A DNA stretch of 64,000 nt from Ischnura elegans (lineage: Eukaryota > Arthropoda > Insecta > Odonata > Coenagrionidae): the NCBI RefSeq assembly GCF_921293095.1, contig NC_060248.1, forward strand, positions 138,272,972 through 138,336,971, in the 5' to 3' direction. Numbering within the stretch: position 1 is the first letter of the stretch; every line of letters begins with the position of its first letter. Both the position numbers and the translations under genes were made by a program. Below are positions 22,321-33,730 of the stretch, piece by piece. The notes below the pieces were generated by a model. The model ran no database searches, was not told the origin of the DNA, and was given only the letters and a program-made list of their open reading frames with translations.

Positions 22321-23420
22321 TAGTAGTACGCGGTACAAAATGCGTGAAATGAAATATTTCGTGAATTATAATAATGTCTGGATAGTATTATACTGCGTTA
22401 CGTTAAATTGTAAGTTATCCAAACAATGATCATAGTGTACATACACGGAATTGCCGTTCTTGGAACGTAAAGTATGGCTTAAGTGTTTGTATTTAAAATG
22501 CGGGTTTAACGCAAGATTCCAAATACAAATATACGTAAATAGAAGGTGATAAGAGTTATTCATTTAATGAAAGCTGTACAGTGATTCCGAAAACGTTGGT
22601 GTTCTTTTACCTCAAAAATGCGACTAAACATGACAATATAGAGAAATACTGCATTTTCTCCCGTTATGTGTACGATTCGAAAGCTTTTCGAAATGACTTA
22701 CTTAAAAAACGAGTAAAGTAAATTGAAGAGAGCCTGAAAACATTCATTAACTTTCCTAGTAAACTGTAACCACCCGTATAGTATCCCAAGGTCGGGAGTA
22801 TGAAATTAATAGCATGCGTATTTTCGGAAAATAGTAAAATTCAAAGATGGTTTAATTCTTTTCACTGGAACAAAGGTTGACGGAAAGAAATCGTTATTCA
22901 TGTTAAGTGGAGAACATTTTAGGAATGCATAAGGTATTACTTTACTTCGTCTTACTGTCACAAGTACGAGGAAGGGAGCACAAAGTATTGTAAAAAGTAC
23001 AAATTCTGCGTTTGAATGATGCTATGTAAATTAATTTTCTGTCTAATTGCATAATTTTATAGGCCGTAATAACTTCAATTCCATTTCCATGACAGATTAA
23101 CTTCCACAGATGTATTTGATTATGCAGCCTACTATTTGGCTATAGGAACGCGGAATAAAGTGAAACAGAAATATCACCAGACCAGTAAGTTTAATGTTTT
23201 CTAACATCTTTAAAATTAGCAATTCTAAAACTTTTTCTTCTACGTTATGCGAGACATGGCAATAGGAACGCGACTTATCGAGACAAAAAAACTATCACCA
23301 GGCATGTAAGTTATTTTCATTAACATTATAAACAAAAATAGGTATTCTGAAATATGTTTTTATTTCTTACGGGATGCATGGCTTCACGAACGCAAATCAG
23401 CGTTAGACTTTAGTAACAAC
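22321..23420. other. AT-rich sequence, no gene seen
   Basis: I see no coding or RNA gene. Near 23130-23400 there are three loosely related roughly 110-bp units (GGCTATAGGAACGCG, GGCAATAGGAACGCG) related to 3460-3500. Confidence 0.5.
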
Positions 23421-24419
23421 CAGTTGCGCAAGGTATTTTCACTATTATTATCCATAAAAATTTAAATTCCAAAACATGTTCATTACTGTTACGCGAGAGA
23501 GGGCAACATTAAGGAAAATCAGGGTTAGATGACACCCATAACCACTAACTAAAGATTTTTCACAAACATTTTCCGCATAAATTTACATTCAAAACAACAT
23601 TCATCACTGCTACGCGAGATATTGTGCCAGGAAGGTAAAGCAAAGTACATGGGTGCGACAACCAGGAGGGTTATTTTTCTACAATATTAACAATTATAAT
23701 TTTAATTCAAACCATTTTCATCGCCGCAGCGTGAAATATTGTGATCGAAATTGGTCGCTTAGGCTTTCTGTTATGTAATAATGCGTGAAATAAATAGGCA
23801 GTTATTCTGGTTGAAACAAAAGAGTGCATATTGCATTGAAATCAGTGTGTTATTTACCTACTTTAGTTGAATTAAGTTATTTAAACTCACCTCGAAAAGT
23901 TACATCGCTACATCAAAGTCGCTTTCACTTCCACTCCATGTTGAAATCGATCGCTTGCCTGAGCGTAGAGGTACCGTCAACAAAGAACACCATACGTTTC
24001 CTGTGGCTCCATTGATAATCGGTTCAGTCTCCGGGATTCCTGTACCCCAAACACTCTTCCCTAACTCCTACGCATGAGTGCACGGAGGGTACCTTTCACC
24101 ACCGCTTACGCTTTCCAGATTGGTCATTTTGCATTGTTGCTATGAAGTAAGGCGTTGCATAAATAAATAAAAATAAATAAACAGTTATTCGGGACGGAAC
24201 AACAATAGAGTGCAAATTGCATTGAATTCAGTGTGTTATTCAACTCTTTTATTTTAATTGAGTTATTAAAACTCCCCTAAGATCCCTTAAGTATATATTT
24301 TGAGAATGTATTGAAAATAGTACATGCTTGCATTCGTATCTTTCCTTGTTTACTATAGCTGTCGATCTGATCTTTCATCTGCCGAGATTCGCCATATTCA
24401 TTAACCGTATAATTGGTGG
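23421..24419. repeat. S3 module, copy 2
   Basis: Direct-orientation relative of 3580-4536, followed as there by the hAT-like MITE. It has a short TAAATAAATAAA run near 24158-24180. No gene. Confidence 0.6.
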
Positions 24420-24714
24420 CAGGGGCGCAGCTACGAAATAAGGCTAGGAGGGGTTTCAGGCACAACTAATACTGGGGGGTTTGGAGGTATATTGCATTAC
24501 CACCAGGGTAAGCGGGAGGTGCGGAGGCCTTCCGCCGGAAAAAAAATTAAGGTAAAAGGCTCAAAATGGTGATTTTTACGGCTTTGTGAGGGATATTTTT
24601 ATTAATTCTAGCACTATTCCGAAAGTTATATTAACCCAAGTAAGTAAAATATATTTAACTTATTTAGAGCCTTGAACCTATCCCACATAACCTCTCCCCC
24701 TCGCTGCGCCACTG
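24420..24714. mobile_element. hAT-like MITE, copy 2
   Basis: Ends CAGGGGCGCAGC and GCTGCGCCACTG form a roughly 12-bp inverted repeat with one mismatch. The interior resembles 4537-4845. No clear 8-bp duplication. Non-coding. Confidence 0.6.
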
Positions 24715-25095
24715 GCATTCATAGCAGTACATATTTGCATTCATATCTTTCCCTGTACAATATAGCTTTTGATCTTATCTTTCTTTTGCCTAGATTCGTC
24801 AAAATGGAACCCAGTAAAGAAGAGTTCACTGGTTTCTCATTGCCCTTCTTGGGCCTATGAGGCCCTGGAAAGGGTCTGGAGTCGTTTCCATAAGAAATGC
24901 AGATAAAGCTACTTTTTAATACCTGCAGACGTTTTTACTTTTGCATATTTCGAAACGAGATTCGGCGAAGCCACGGCGCAACCGCGGGTAGCGACTCTCC
25001 CCTACGATCGACCTCGTCAAGTCAAATCTCTTAGTAATGGTTGAGGGGCGGCTTCGCCTCCTCGGTGGTAAGACGGGTCTCCTCCTCCGACAGGG
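24715..25095. repeat. S2 scrap and short GC-block remnant
   Basis: 24780-24950 resembles S2 (TTCTTGGGC...GGAAAGGGT). 24958-25095 is a GC-block piece (GGCGGCTTCGCC, then CTCCTCCGA...GGGGCTCC) that joins R1 at the same boundary as block A. Confidence 0.5.
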
Positions 25096-26040
25096 GCTCC
25101 AGAGGAATGTAGGGGTTTTAATGTGTGTTATACGTGCGGATAACAAAAATCCACATTAATTCTGTTGCGATGATTGGAAAGGGTAGGGCAATGTGGCGTA
25201 GTGGCGGCGACAAGTACCCATCAAAGAAAAACCTATTTGGAAATTTTAATTTTTAAGGGGAGGTTTCAACAAAATACCGGGGGTTTCATATTTGTGGTCA
25301 ACCAGTGGTAATAAATCGATCTCATAAATTCCGTGCCGATAGTCGTGGGGATCCGGAACAGTGGCGGAATTCTGGAGATAAATACCCAAATAGGCGACCT
25401 TTACTAAAATTATTTTTTGGGAAGTTTAACGGGGTTGTCGGGGGTTTTAATAACTCGTAGGTTTAGGGAACACTGATGAATGGTGAGGAAAACTACCCGT
25501 AAAGGCGACCTTAAAAAATTAAAATTTCCTGGGGGGTTCCAGGAGGTCATCGAGGGTTTTCAGGTTTTTTCCCCGTATGGTTTACGGTGGCCCTTTTTTG
25601 GAAAATATTCCATATCTAGAGCTGTGATGGGACGGGCAGTGCGGCGTAATGTCGGCCAGAAAGTACCAAAAAGGAGAGTTAATGTCACATTTTACATTTT
25701 TGAGAGTTTCAGGGGGATACCTGGGGTTTATATGGGTGTACTGCTTGCGGTCACCAGTATTTCACGTGACCTCCGTAGGGATGATTCGTGGGGGTAGGGA
25801 TCAGCGGCGAAATTGTGACGAAAAGTACCCAAAAAGTAGACTTCAAAATGAAAAATTCAACTTTTTTCGGGGTGTATTGGGGAAACGGTGTCACCAATCG
25901 TCCACATAATTTCCGTGACATGGTAGGGGTTGGAAAATTGGGGTAATTGTAACGAAAAGTACCCGAAAAGGAGACATATATGCATGATTTAATTTTTGTT
26001 GGTGTTTCCGGGGTTCGAAGATATATGGTCACATTTATTT
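25096..26040. repeat. R1 tandem array, copy 3
   Basis: Six units, with marks near 25213, 25380, 25492, 25660, 25823 and 25962, follow the same irregular spacing as copy 1. The two arrays were therefore duplicated as a block. Confidence 0.7.
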
Positions 26041-28980
26041 ACTATCATATGTAAGAGAGGATGCCCATATGGCATTCATATTTTGAGAGTAATACAGTAA
26101 AAAGTAAGACATTCCCGGGAAACAAATGAGTAGTGTCCACCATTTTTATTTTTTCGCGGATATATCGATTGAAATATTTCTGAAACGATTGCCTTTCCTA
26201 AAATCATATGCATAGTTGTATATTATTGAAAAGTTTGAACTATATAGCCAGGAATAAGTTCAGGAAATCTTGTGTTAATCCTTTGTAAATCGTAATTTTC
26301 TGTGATTTTCGGAATATTTTAATTTTTTCTGAGTAATCAACGACGTTGAAAGAAACTGTTAACTTCATTTCGTAGAACATGTTATGAGGAAATATCATTT
26401 TCGTTATCCTTCACCTGATATTACGTAATGGGGATCGGGAGTTATGATTAAGAAGAGTTGATTGGTTTCTTATTGAGCTTCTTGGGCTCATGAGTCCCTG
26501 GAATGTGCCATGAGTCATTTCCATAAGAAATACATGTAAATTAAATTTTTAATGCCTGCAGACGTTTTTGTGTTTGCACATTAAAATTAGTGGAAATGGT
26601 CACATTAAGTTAAGCCACATATCATTCGAAAGGAAAAGAATTGCACCTTGTTAATGCTGCAGAATTATTTCGTTTTATACCTGATTTACACTGAATTTAG
26701 AAATAAACATCCAAAAAAGGTTCAAGTTTAGTGTGTTTCGCTTACTGTCCCCTTGACGACCGTCAATATTGTTTATGCCGTTTGAAATATCTTTCTATCA
26801 CACAAAATTATAAATGGCATGTTCCAAGGAAATATGTTACTACCACGAATCCCTATTATTCCGACAGATGTGCCGATTGAATACATACGGGTTCAATTTC
26901 TAATTAGATTGGCAATCGCAATGACAATAAATAAGACCAAAGTATGTCTGTTTGTGGCTTAGATATTGGAAAACTTTGTTTTTCACGCAGACACAATTTT
27001 ACGTGGCATGTTTTATCGCGTGCGGTATAACATCCAGTTTATTTGTGTTGGCTAGAGATTGAATTACTATAAATATCGTACATTTCATCGCACTAATAGA
27101 CAAAAATTTCGGTCAGGTACGGTTTATATGGAAGGAGAAAATGTCACCGACTGATATAACTTCATATCGATACATCTTGATAACAGGATGTAGTTCTGCT
27201 AAATACTTAATTTGTATGAATACTACCTTGCCTTCAATCATACCATTAAAAGCCTTATCGCAGCAAATACAGTTACAGGTCTGCAAAAGCGATGTATAAA
27301 ACGCACAATTTTTTCGATTAAAACTTCAACTGTAACTGCTGCATTACTTTTCTTTAACTTTTATCTCGTTTTGTACCTTATTTTTATCTACCAATTAGAG
27401 TTTCAGTCCCTAACCTAAATTAATAAAACAGATATAAGGGAGAAATACCTGCTGTGTATCTATTAATCTTATTCATAGCCCTGATTATTATTTAAAATAA
27501 TTCGAAACGTTGGCTATAACTTGGTCACATAAATAGGCTGTTATTCTGGTCGGAACGACAATAGAGTGCACATTTCATTTAAATGAGTGTGTTATTTAAC
27601 TACTTTATTTGAATTAAGTTAATTAAACTCCCCGCGAAGAGTTATATCGTTGATACAAAGTCACTTTCACTCCCGCTCGATGGTAAAAATCGAACGCTTG
27701 GTCAGGAATAGTTTTACGAAATGTTGTGTTAATCCTTTGTAAATTGTAATTTTCTGTGATTTTCGGAATATTTTAATTTTTTCTGAGTAATCAACGACGT
27801 TGAAAGAAACTGTTAACTTCATTTCGTAGAACATGTTATGAGGAAATATCATTTTCCTTATCCTTCACCTGATATTACGTAACGGGGATCGGGAGTTATG
27901 ATTAAGAAGAGTTGATTGGTTTCTTATTGAGCTTCTTGGGCTCATGAGTCCCTGGAATGTGCCATGAGTCATTTCCATAAGAAATACATGTAAATCAAAT
28001 TTTTAATGCCTGCAGACGTATTTGTATTTGCACATTAAAATTAGTGGAAATGGTCACATTAAGTTAAGCCATATATCATTCGAAAGGAAAAGAATTGCAC
28101 CTTCTCAATGCTGCAGATCCATTTCGTTTTATACCTGATTTACACTGAATTTAGAATATAAACATCCAAAAAAAGGTTCAAGTTTAGCGTGTTTCGCTTA
28201 CCTTTCCCTTGACGACCGTCAATATTGTTTATGCCGTTTGAAATATTTTCCCATCACACTAAGATATAAATAGCATGTTCCAAGGAGATGTATTACTGCC
28301 ACGAATCCCTATTATTCCGACAGATGTGCCAAATGAATACATACGGGTTCAATTTCTAATTAGATTGGCAATCGCAATGACAATAAATAAGACCAAAGTA
28401 TGTCTGTTTGTGGCTTAAATATGCGAAAACCGTGTTTTTTACAACGAAACAATTTTACGTGACATCTTTTATCGCGTGAGTAAACCATCCAGTTTTGTTT
28501 CTGTTGGCTGAAGATGGCCTTAATATAAATACCGTACTAAAAGACGAAAATATGGGGTAGGTACGGTTAATATGGTAGGAGAAAATGACACTTATCGATA
28601 TAATTTCATATCGACATATCTTGAAAAGGGGATGTACTTCTGCAAAATATTTTATATGTATGAATCGTAAGTTACCTTCTAGCATACCGTTAAAAGTCTT
28701 ATCCCAGCAACTATAGTAAAAGGTCTGCAAAAGGAATCTCTACAGTACACAATTTTATCGAACATAACGTCAACTATAACGACTGCATTAGTTTATTGAA
28801 ACTTTTATCTTGTTTTGTACCTTTCTTTATCTACCGGTAAGAGTTTAAGTCCCTTTCATAATTAAATAAAAAAATATGTAAGCGACAAATCGAATTCCAG
28901 CATTTTAGATTCGATTTTTCTTGTTGGAAAACGGGTAGAGCGGGATGTTCATCATTGCTAAATGTGACCTCTATGGTAAG
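26041..28980. repeat. S2 modules in a roughly 1.45-kb tandem duplication
   Basis: The stretch 26280-27420 recurs at 27730-28860. The phrase GAGTAATCAACGACGTTGAA lies at about 26333 and 27784, and the later ATCTACC phrase at about 27386 and 28832. 27420-27700 contains an S3 piece (AATAGAGTGCACATT). No gene. Confidence 0.6.
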
Positions 28981-30305
28981 GATCATGTCCCTATATTTTT
29001 ATTAATCTCGCAAAAGAGGAAACTTGTATAAAACGATATCGATATATCCCCATTTACTTAACATTGAAAATATATTTCGCCATAAAGTTAAAACTATGGT
29101 TTTCCACGGAGACCAAAAGATAACAGAAATCTTATATCACCAATCACGTACTATCCTAAAAATTTCAGACATCTACATTCAATAACAAAGGAGAAAATGA
29201 GGCATATCGATATTATTTCATTTCGATATATCTTCATTATGAATCATTACTCATCAAAATATGTTACATGTACGTATAGTACGTTGCTGTCTAAGCAAAT
29301 AATTAAAAATTTTATCCCCGTAACTATGTAAACAAGTCTGAAAAAGACATGTATCGAATGCACCCTTGGATCGATTATAACTTCGCTTCTAATTATTCGA
29401 TCCGCCTGATTTAACTTTTGCCAGATTGAGCACGTCAACTTTGGTATTGCATTTGAATTACGATTTCATATCTTGAATAACAAAATAGGTATTAGCGAAG
29501 AAAGCGTATCCAAGGAGATTGGTATCGATATAACTCACACATTAATCTATCGAGAGAATTGGTTATCATTGCAAAAGTTGTCCTTTTTGATATTAGTATT
29601 ACCCTGAAAATTTCGTTTGTCTAACTTGAACGGTTGCCAAGTTATTCAAGATCGTGTGCTTGTGAGGATATTTGTATAAAACGATTTTGATATATCCCCA
29701 TTTACTTTACTTTGAAAATATATTTCGGCATAAAGTTGAAACTATGGTTGCCATGGAGACCAAAAGATAACAGAAATCTTATATCACCAATCACGTACTA
29801 TCCTAAAAATTTCAGACATCTACATTCAATAACAAAGGAGAAAATGAGGCATATCGATATTATTTCATTTCGATATATCTTCATTATGAATCATTACTCA
29901 TCAAAATATGTTACATGTACGTATAGTACGTTGCTGTCTAAGCAAATAATTAAAAATTTTATCCCCGTAACTATGTAAACAAGTCTGAAAAAGACATGTA
30001 TCGAATGCACCCTTGGATCGATTATAACATCGCTTATAATAATTCGATCCGCTTGATTTAACTTTTGGCAGATTAAGCGTGTCAACTTTAGTATTACATT
30101 TGAATTTCGTATTCATACTTCGAATAACGAGAAAGTTATTAGCGAATAAAGCGTATCCAAGGAGATTGGTATCGATATAACTCTCACATGAATCTATCGA
30201 GTGAATTGGTTATCATTGCAAAAGTTGTCCTTTTTGATATTAGTATTACCCTGAAAATTTCGTTTGTCTAACTTGAACGGTTGCTAAGTTATTCAAGATC
30301 GTGTG
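28981..30305. repeat. S6 tandem repeat, 647-bp period, copy 2
   Basis: Two units in tandem: CCTTTTTGATATTAGTATTA starts at 29582 and 30229. Same period and same right neighbour (S7) as at 5801-7010. The 88-codon frame at 29712-29978 is copied with the repeat and is not taken as a gene. Confidence 0.7.
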
Positions 30306-31030
30306 CTTCGCAAAACAATGGCGACAATGATTTTCTCACGTGCAGGATATTTTTCGGAATTTTATTATGAATTAACCAAGAGGGTTATCGGAAAAACAGG
30401 GTAGGGCGTGAGGGTACGGAGTACCCTCTAAGGGTTTTCACGGAGATTCCAAATTTTCATATGCCGAAGTCTCAAAGCCGAAATCCGAAATTTAATATTC
30501 GTCTCCTCGACAATGGAAAATCGAAAATCGTTTATTCCTCGGAATTCTTTCGACTTGTGAATATTCCAAGATAGCCAAAAAATCAAGCAAAAAATCTAGT
30601 ATCTTGCGTTTCAAGGAATTTGTCTTACGATTATTGCAAGTTGGTCAAAAAAAATTCCAAAGATAGGCCCGTAAGAAAAGCATAGGAAATTTTCAAAAAA
30701 TCATAAAAAATACATTTTATCAAAATATCGCAATGGCAATCACATCGAAAAATTGAACAAAAAATCTAGTTTTCGTCACAGGAATCTCATATTCCTGAAA
30801 CATTAACAAATACGGAATAATTGGGAAAAAGTTTTAGTCCCATAAGGCTCCCATGTTAATTCAAGTCGATATATCTCGAAAACTAATCGAATTTTTCGAG
30901 TTTTCGGAATTTTCCTCCCGATGAATATTTTTTCTCCACCTGTGCAACAAATTTCAGCTCTCCAGCTTTTCTGGAAGTGGTCGGGAATTAGTATACATGA
31001 GTGAGTGAGTGGTTACACATGCGATGTTAT
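30306..31030. repeat. S7 module, copy 2
   Basis: Nearly identical to 7011-7350 at its start. It ends in TGAGTGAGTGAG and then the GC block, as in copy 1. Confidence 0.65.
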
Positions 31031-32090
31031 ATATAAGGAGAAGACTCGCCGCGCTGCGCGCGCTCGTTAGGGGGCTACGCCCCCTAAAACCCCCCGCATC
31101 CGGCTTCGCCGGCTGCCCCCACCGGACGGCTTCGCCGTCCACCCCGTGACTACTCGGAACGGCTTCGCCGTTCCTCGCCGAGGGGTCATCTTCGCCGCCC
31201 ATATATTTAGGCAGCCCTCCGACAGACAGCAGCTGGTTCCTCGGAACGGCTTCGCCGTTCATCGTGTGAGATCGGCTTCGCCGCACAAGGGTTACCCGAG
31301 TCCCCCCTAGGCGTGGACTCCTGGGAACGGCATCGCCCTTCCTCGTGCCGGGGCGGCTTCGCCGCCCAAGGTTTACCGGTGTTCCCCCGAGACTGCGACA
31401 ACTCGGAACGGAACGCCGTTCCTCGCCGCCCCCACCGGACGGCTTCGCCGTCCCACCTGTGACTCCTCGGAACGGCTTCGCCGTTTCTCGTTGTGGGTCG
31501 GCTTCGCCGCCCATATATTGAGGCAGCCCTCCTACAGACGCCAGCTGGTACCTCGGAACGGCTTCGCCGTTCATTGTGTTGGAGCGGCTTCGCCGCCCAA
31601 GGGTTACCCGAGTCCCCCCGAGGCGTGGACTCCTGGGAACGGCATCGCCCTTCCTCGTGGCGGGGCGGCTTCGCCGCCCAAGGTTTACCGGTGTTCCCCC
31701 GCGCCTTCGACAACTCGGAACGGCTGCGCCGTTCCTCGCCTGTGGGCGGCTTCACCGCCCAATGGTTATCTCGTCGTAATGGGGCGGCTTTGCCTCCCAA
31801 GGTTTACCTATTTCCCCGAGCCATCGCCTCCTGGGAACGGCTGCGCCGTTCCTCGCGTGAGAGCGGCTTCGCCGCCCAAGGGTTATCGGCGCCCTCCCTC
31901 GTAAGCTTCCTCGTAATGGGGTGGGTTCGCCGCCCAGGGTTTACCCGTGTTCCCCCGAGGCGTCGACTCCTGGGAACGGCGTCGCCCTTCCACGTGATAG
32001 GGCGGCTTCGCCGCCCAAGGTTTACTGTGTCCCCCCGAGCCGTCGACTCCTCGGAACGGCTTCGCGAAGTGGTAAACGGTGTCACCCGTT
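31031..32090. repeat. GC-rich hairpin block D (best preserved)
   Basis: About fifteen exact GGCTTCGCC cores, plus loop variants (GGCATCGCC, GGCTGCGCC), sit in complementary stems of different sequence: CCGG, GGAC/GTCC, GGAAC/GTTCC, GGGC/GCCC. Hairpins alternate between a GGAACGGC-type and a GGGCGGC-type. A roughly 305-311-bp higher-order repeat is visible (31132 and 31437; 31316 and 31627). Frames of up to 206 codons exist in several phases on both strands only because stops are rare here. Confidence 0.8.
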
Positions 32091-33000
32091 AAAATTAAAT
32101 ATTCTGCGTTCTCCTGGTAGCGGCGCGTAGGGGCACGAGAAAGACGTCAATCACCTGAATTTAGTGTCCGTACCACGTCGGGAAGTGGTAAAAAAAAAAT
32201 CGGAAAAATTTAAAATCGTGTGTTGAGGGAATGCAAACTTCACGGCGGATGTGTTGTAAGTTACCAAACGTTGTAGGAGTCGCAATTTCAATGGAAATAC
32301 ATAATCGTTAATTACTCGTAAATCGTTCGTCTTATGGATACATAAAGATAGCCAAAAAATTGAGAAAAAAATCTAGTATTTTGTATTTGAAGGAATTTGT
32401 CCTACGATTATTGCAAATAGGTGAAAAAAATTCGGAAATTCGGCCCATAAGAAAAGCATTGGAAATTTTAAATTGTTAAAAAAAATACTTTTAATCAAAA
32501 TATTGCAAAGGCAACCACATCAAAAAATCAACCGAAAAATCTTGTATCTCATACGTTAAGGAATTATTCCTACAACGATTTAAAGTTGGTTTAAAAAAAA
32601 TCCAAAGATAGGCCCATAAGAAAAGCATTGGAAATTTAAAAAAATTATAAAAAATACTTATAAACAAAATATGGCAAAATGTTTCACATCAAAAAATCGG
32701 CCAAAAAATCTAGTTTCCGTCAGTGAAATTTCACGTTCCCGTGACGTTTGCAAGTAGGCGAAGAATGGAAAAAGTTTTAGTCCCATAAGGCTCCAATGTT
32801 AATTCGGATCGATATATCTCGAAAACCGATCGACTTTTTCGATTTTTCGGATTTTTCCCGCCGATGAATATTTTTTCTCCACGACCTGTAAAAATGTCGT
32901 CTTCCCAGCACGTCCGGAAGCGGTCGGGAATTTGTATACGTGAATGAGTCAGTGAGCTATCTGTCACACATCGGGTTGTATATAATATAGATACCAATTA
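32091..33000. repeat. S7-like units after block D
   Basis: Repeated phrases CCAAAAAATC, AAGAAAAGCATTGGAAATTT and CGATATATCTCGAAAAC mark several diverged roughly 160-180-bp units, ending in GAATGAGTCAGTGAG near 32940. Non-coding. Confidence 0.6.
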
Positions 33001-33318
33001 TATTTTAATAAATGCACCTTAATGAATAAAAGAAACAGTAATTCCAAAAAGTCTTTTCTATTTAATCCCTAATATGACCATATCTATTACATATTTATAG
33101 GTTGAATGACTACGAAAAAAGCGTAGTAAGTGGAGGAGAAGGCGATTACGTTTTAATAATATTTTATAAATGCATCATATTATATAGAGCAATAGGTGTA
33201 TGATGCCCCTTCTTCTGTCTAATCTCTCGCCATTCAGTTAATATAAAATATCCTCACAGGAATGTATCGCCAATCGGAAATTGGGAGAGTTAATACGAGA
33301 GAAAGATAATGCCGGGGA
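33001..33318. other. AT-rich sequence, nothing recognised
   Basis: No gene, RNA or repeat family recognised. Confidence 0.4.
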
Positions 33319-33566
33319 AAATAATAATAATAATAATATCGTTTATTTTCGTAGGCACTGGGGCCCATGAGAAAATATAAGTACAGCTTTCTACATTTCA
33401 CATTGAGATAGATAGATAAAAGAAAAAAAGTAAATAAATATATATACATATACAGACAAATGTGAACAGTGCATATCGCCTAGTGCATAAAAAAAAACAA
33501 TACAATATTTTCGACAAAAAAAAATAATCGCACTTAGATATAACACACTAATTACAAAATTTAAGG

Positions 33567-33730
33567 TGACAAACAAAAGAAATATGAACAAGAGACATGA
33601 ACATAAGAATGTGAATATAAACAAGAAATATGAACATAAGAAAGTGAATATAAACAAGAAATATGAACATAAGACAGTGAATATAAACAATAAATATGAA
33701 CATAAGAAAGTGATCATAAACAAAAGAAAT
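33567..33730. repeat. 33-bp tandem repeat in the LINE 3' region
   Basis: About 4.5 units of 33 bp, built on GAACATAAGAAAGTGAATAT, lie just after the ORF2 stop on the LINE strand. The lysine/asparagine-rich plus-strand frame across it is a by-product. Confidence 0.8.

Noticed and set aside
31031-32090. CRISPR-like array or bacterial contamination suggested by regular palindromes
   Set aside because: There are no constant repeats with unique spacers, and the blocks are embedded in AT-rich repeats shared with the rest of the eukaryotic window.
30954-32130. Long open frames (up to 206 codons) with repeated RRSRSE/WAAKP or ERLRRS/GFAAQG patterns in hairpin block D
   Set aside because: They occur in several frames on both strands at once and simply translate the GC-rich hairpin repeat; the same holds for frames in blocks A and C.
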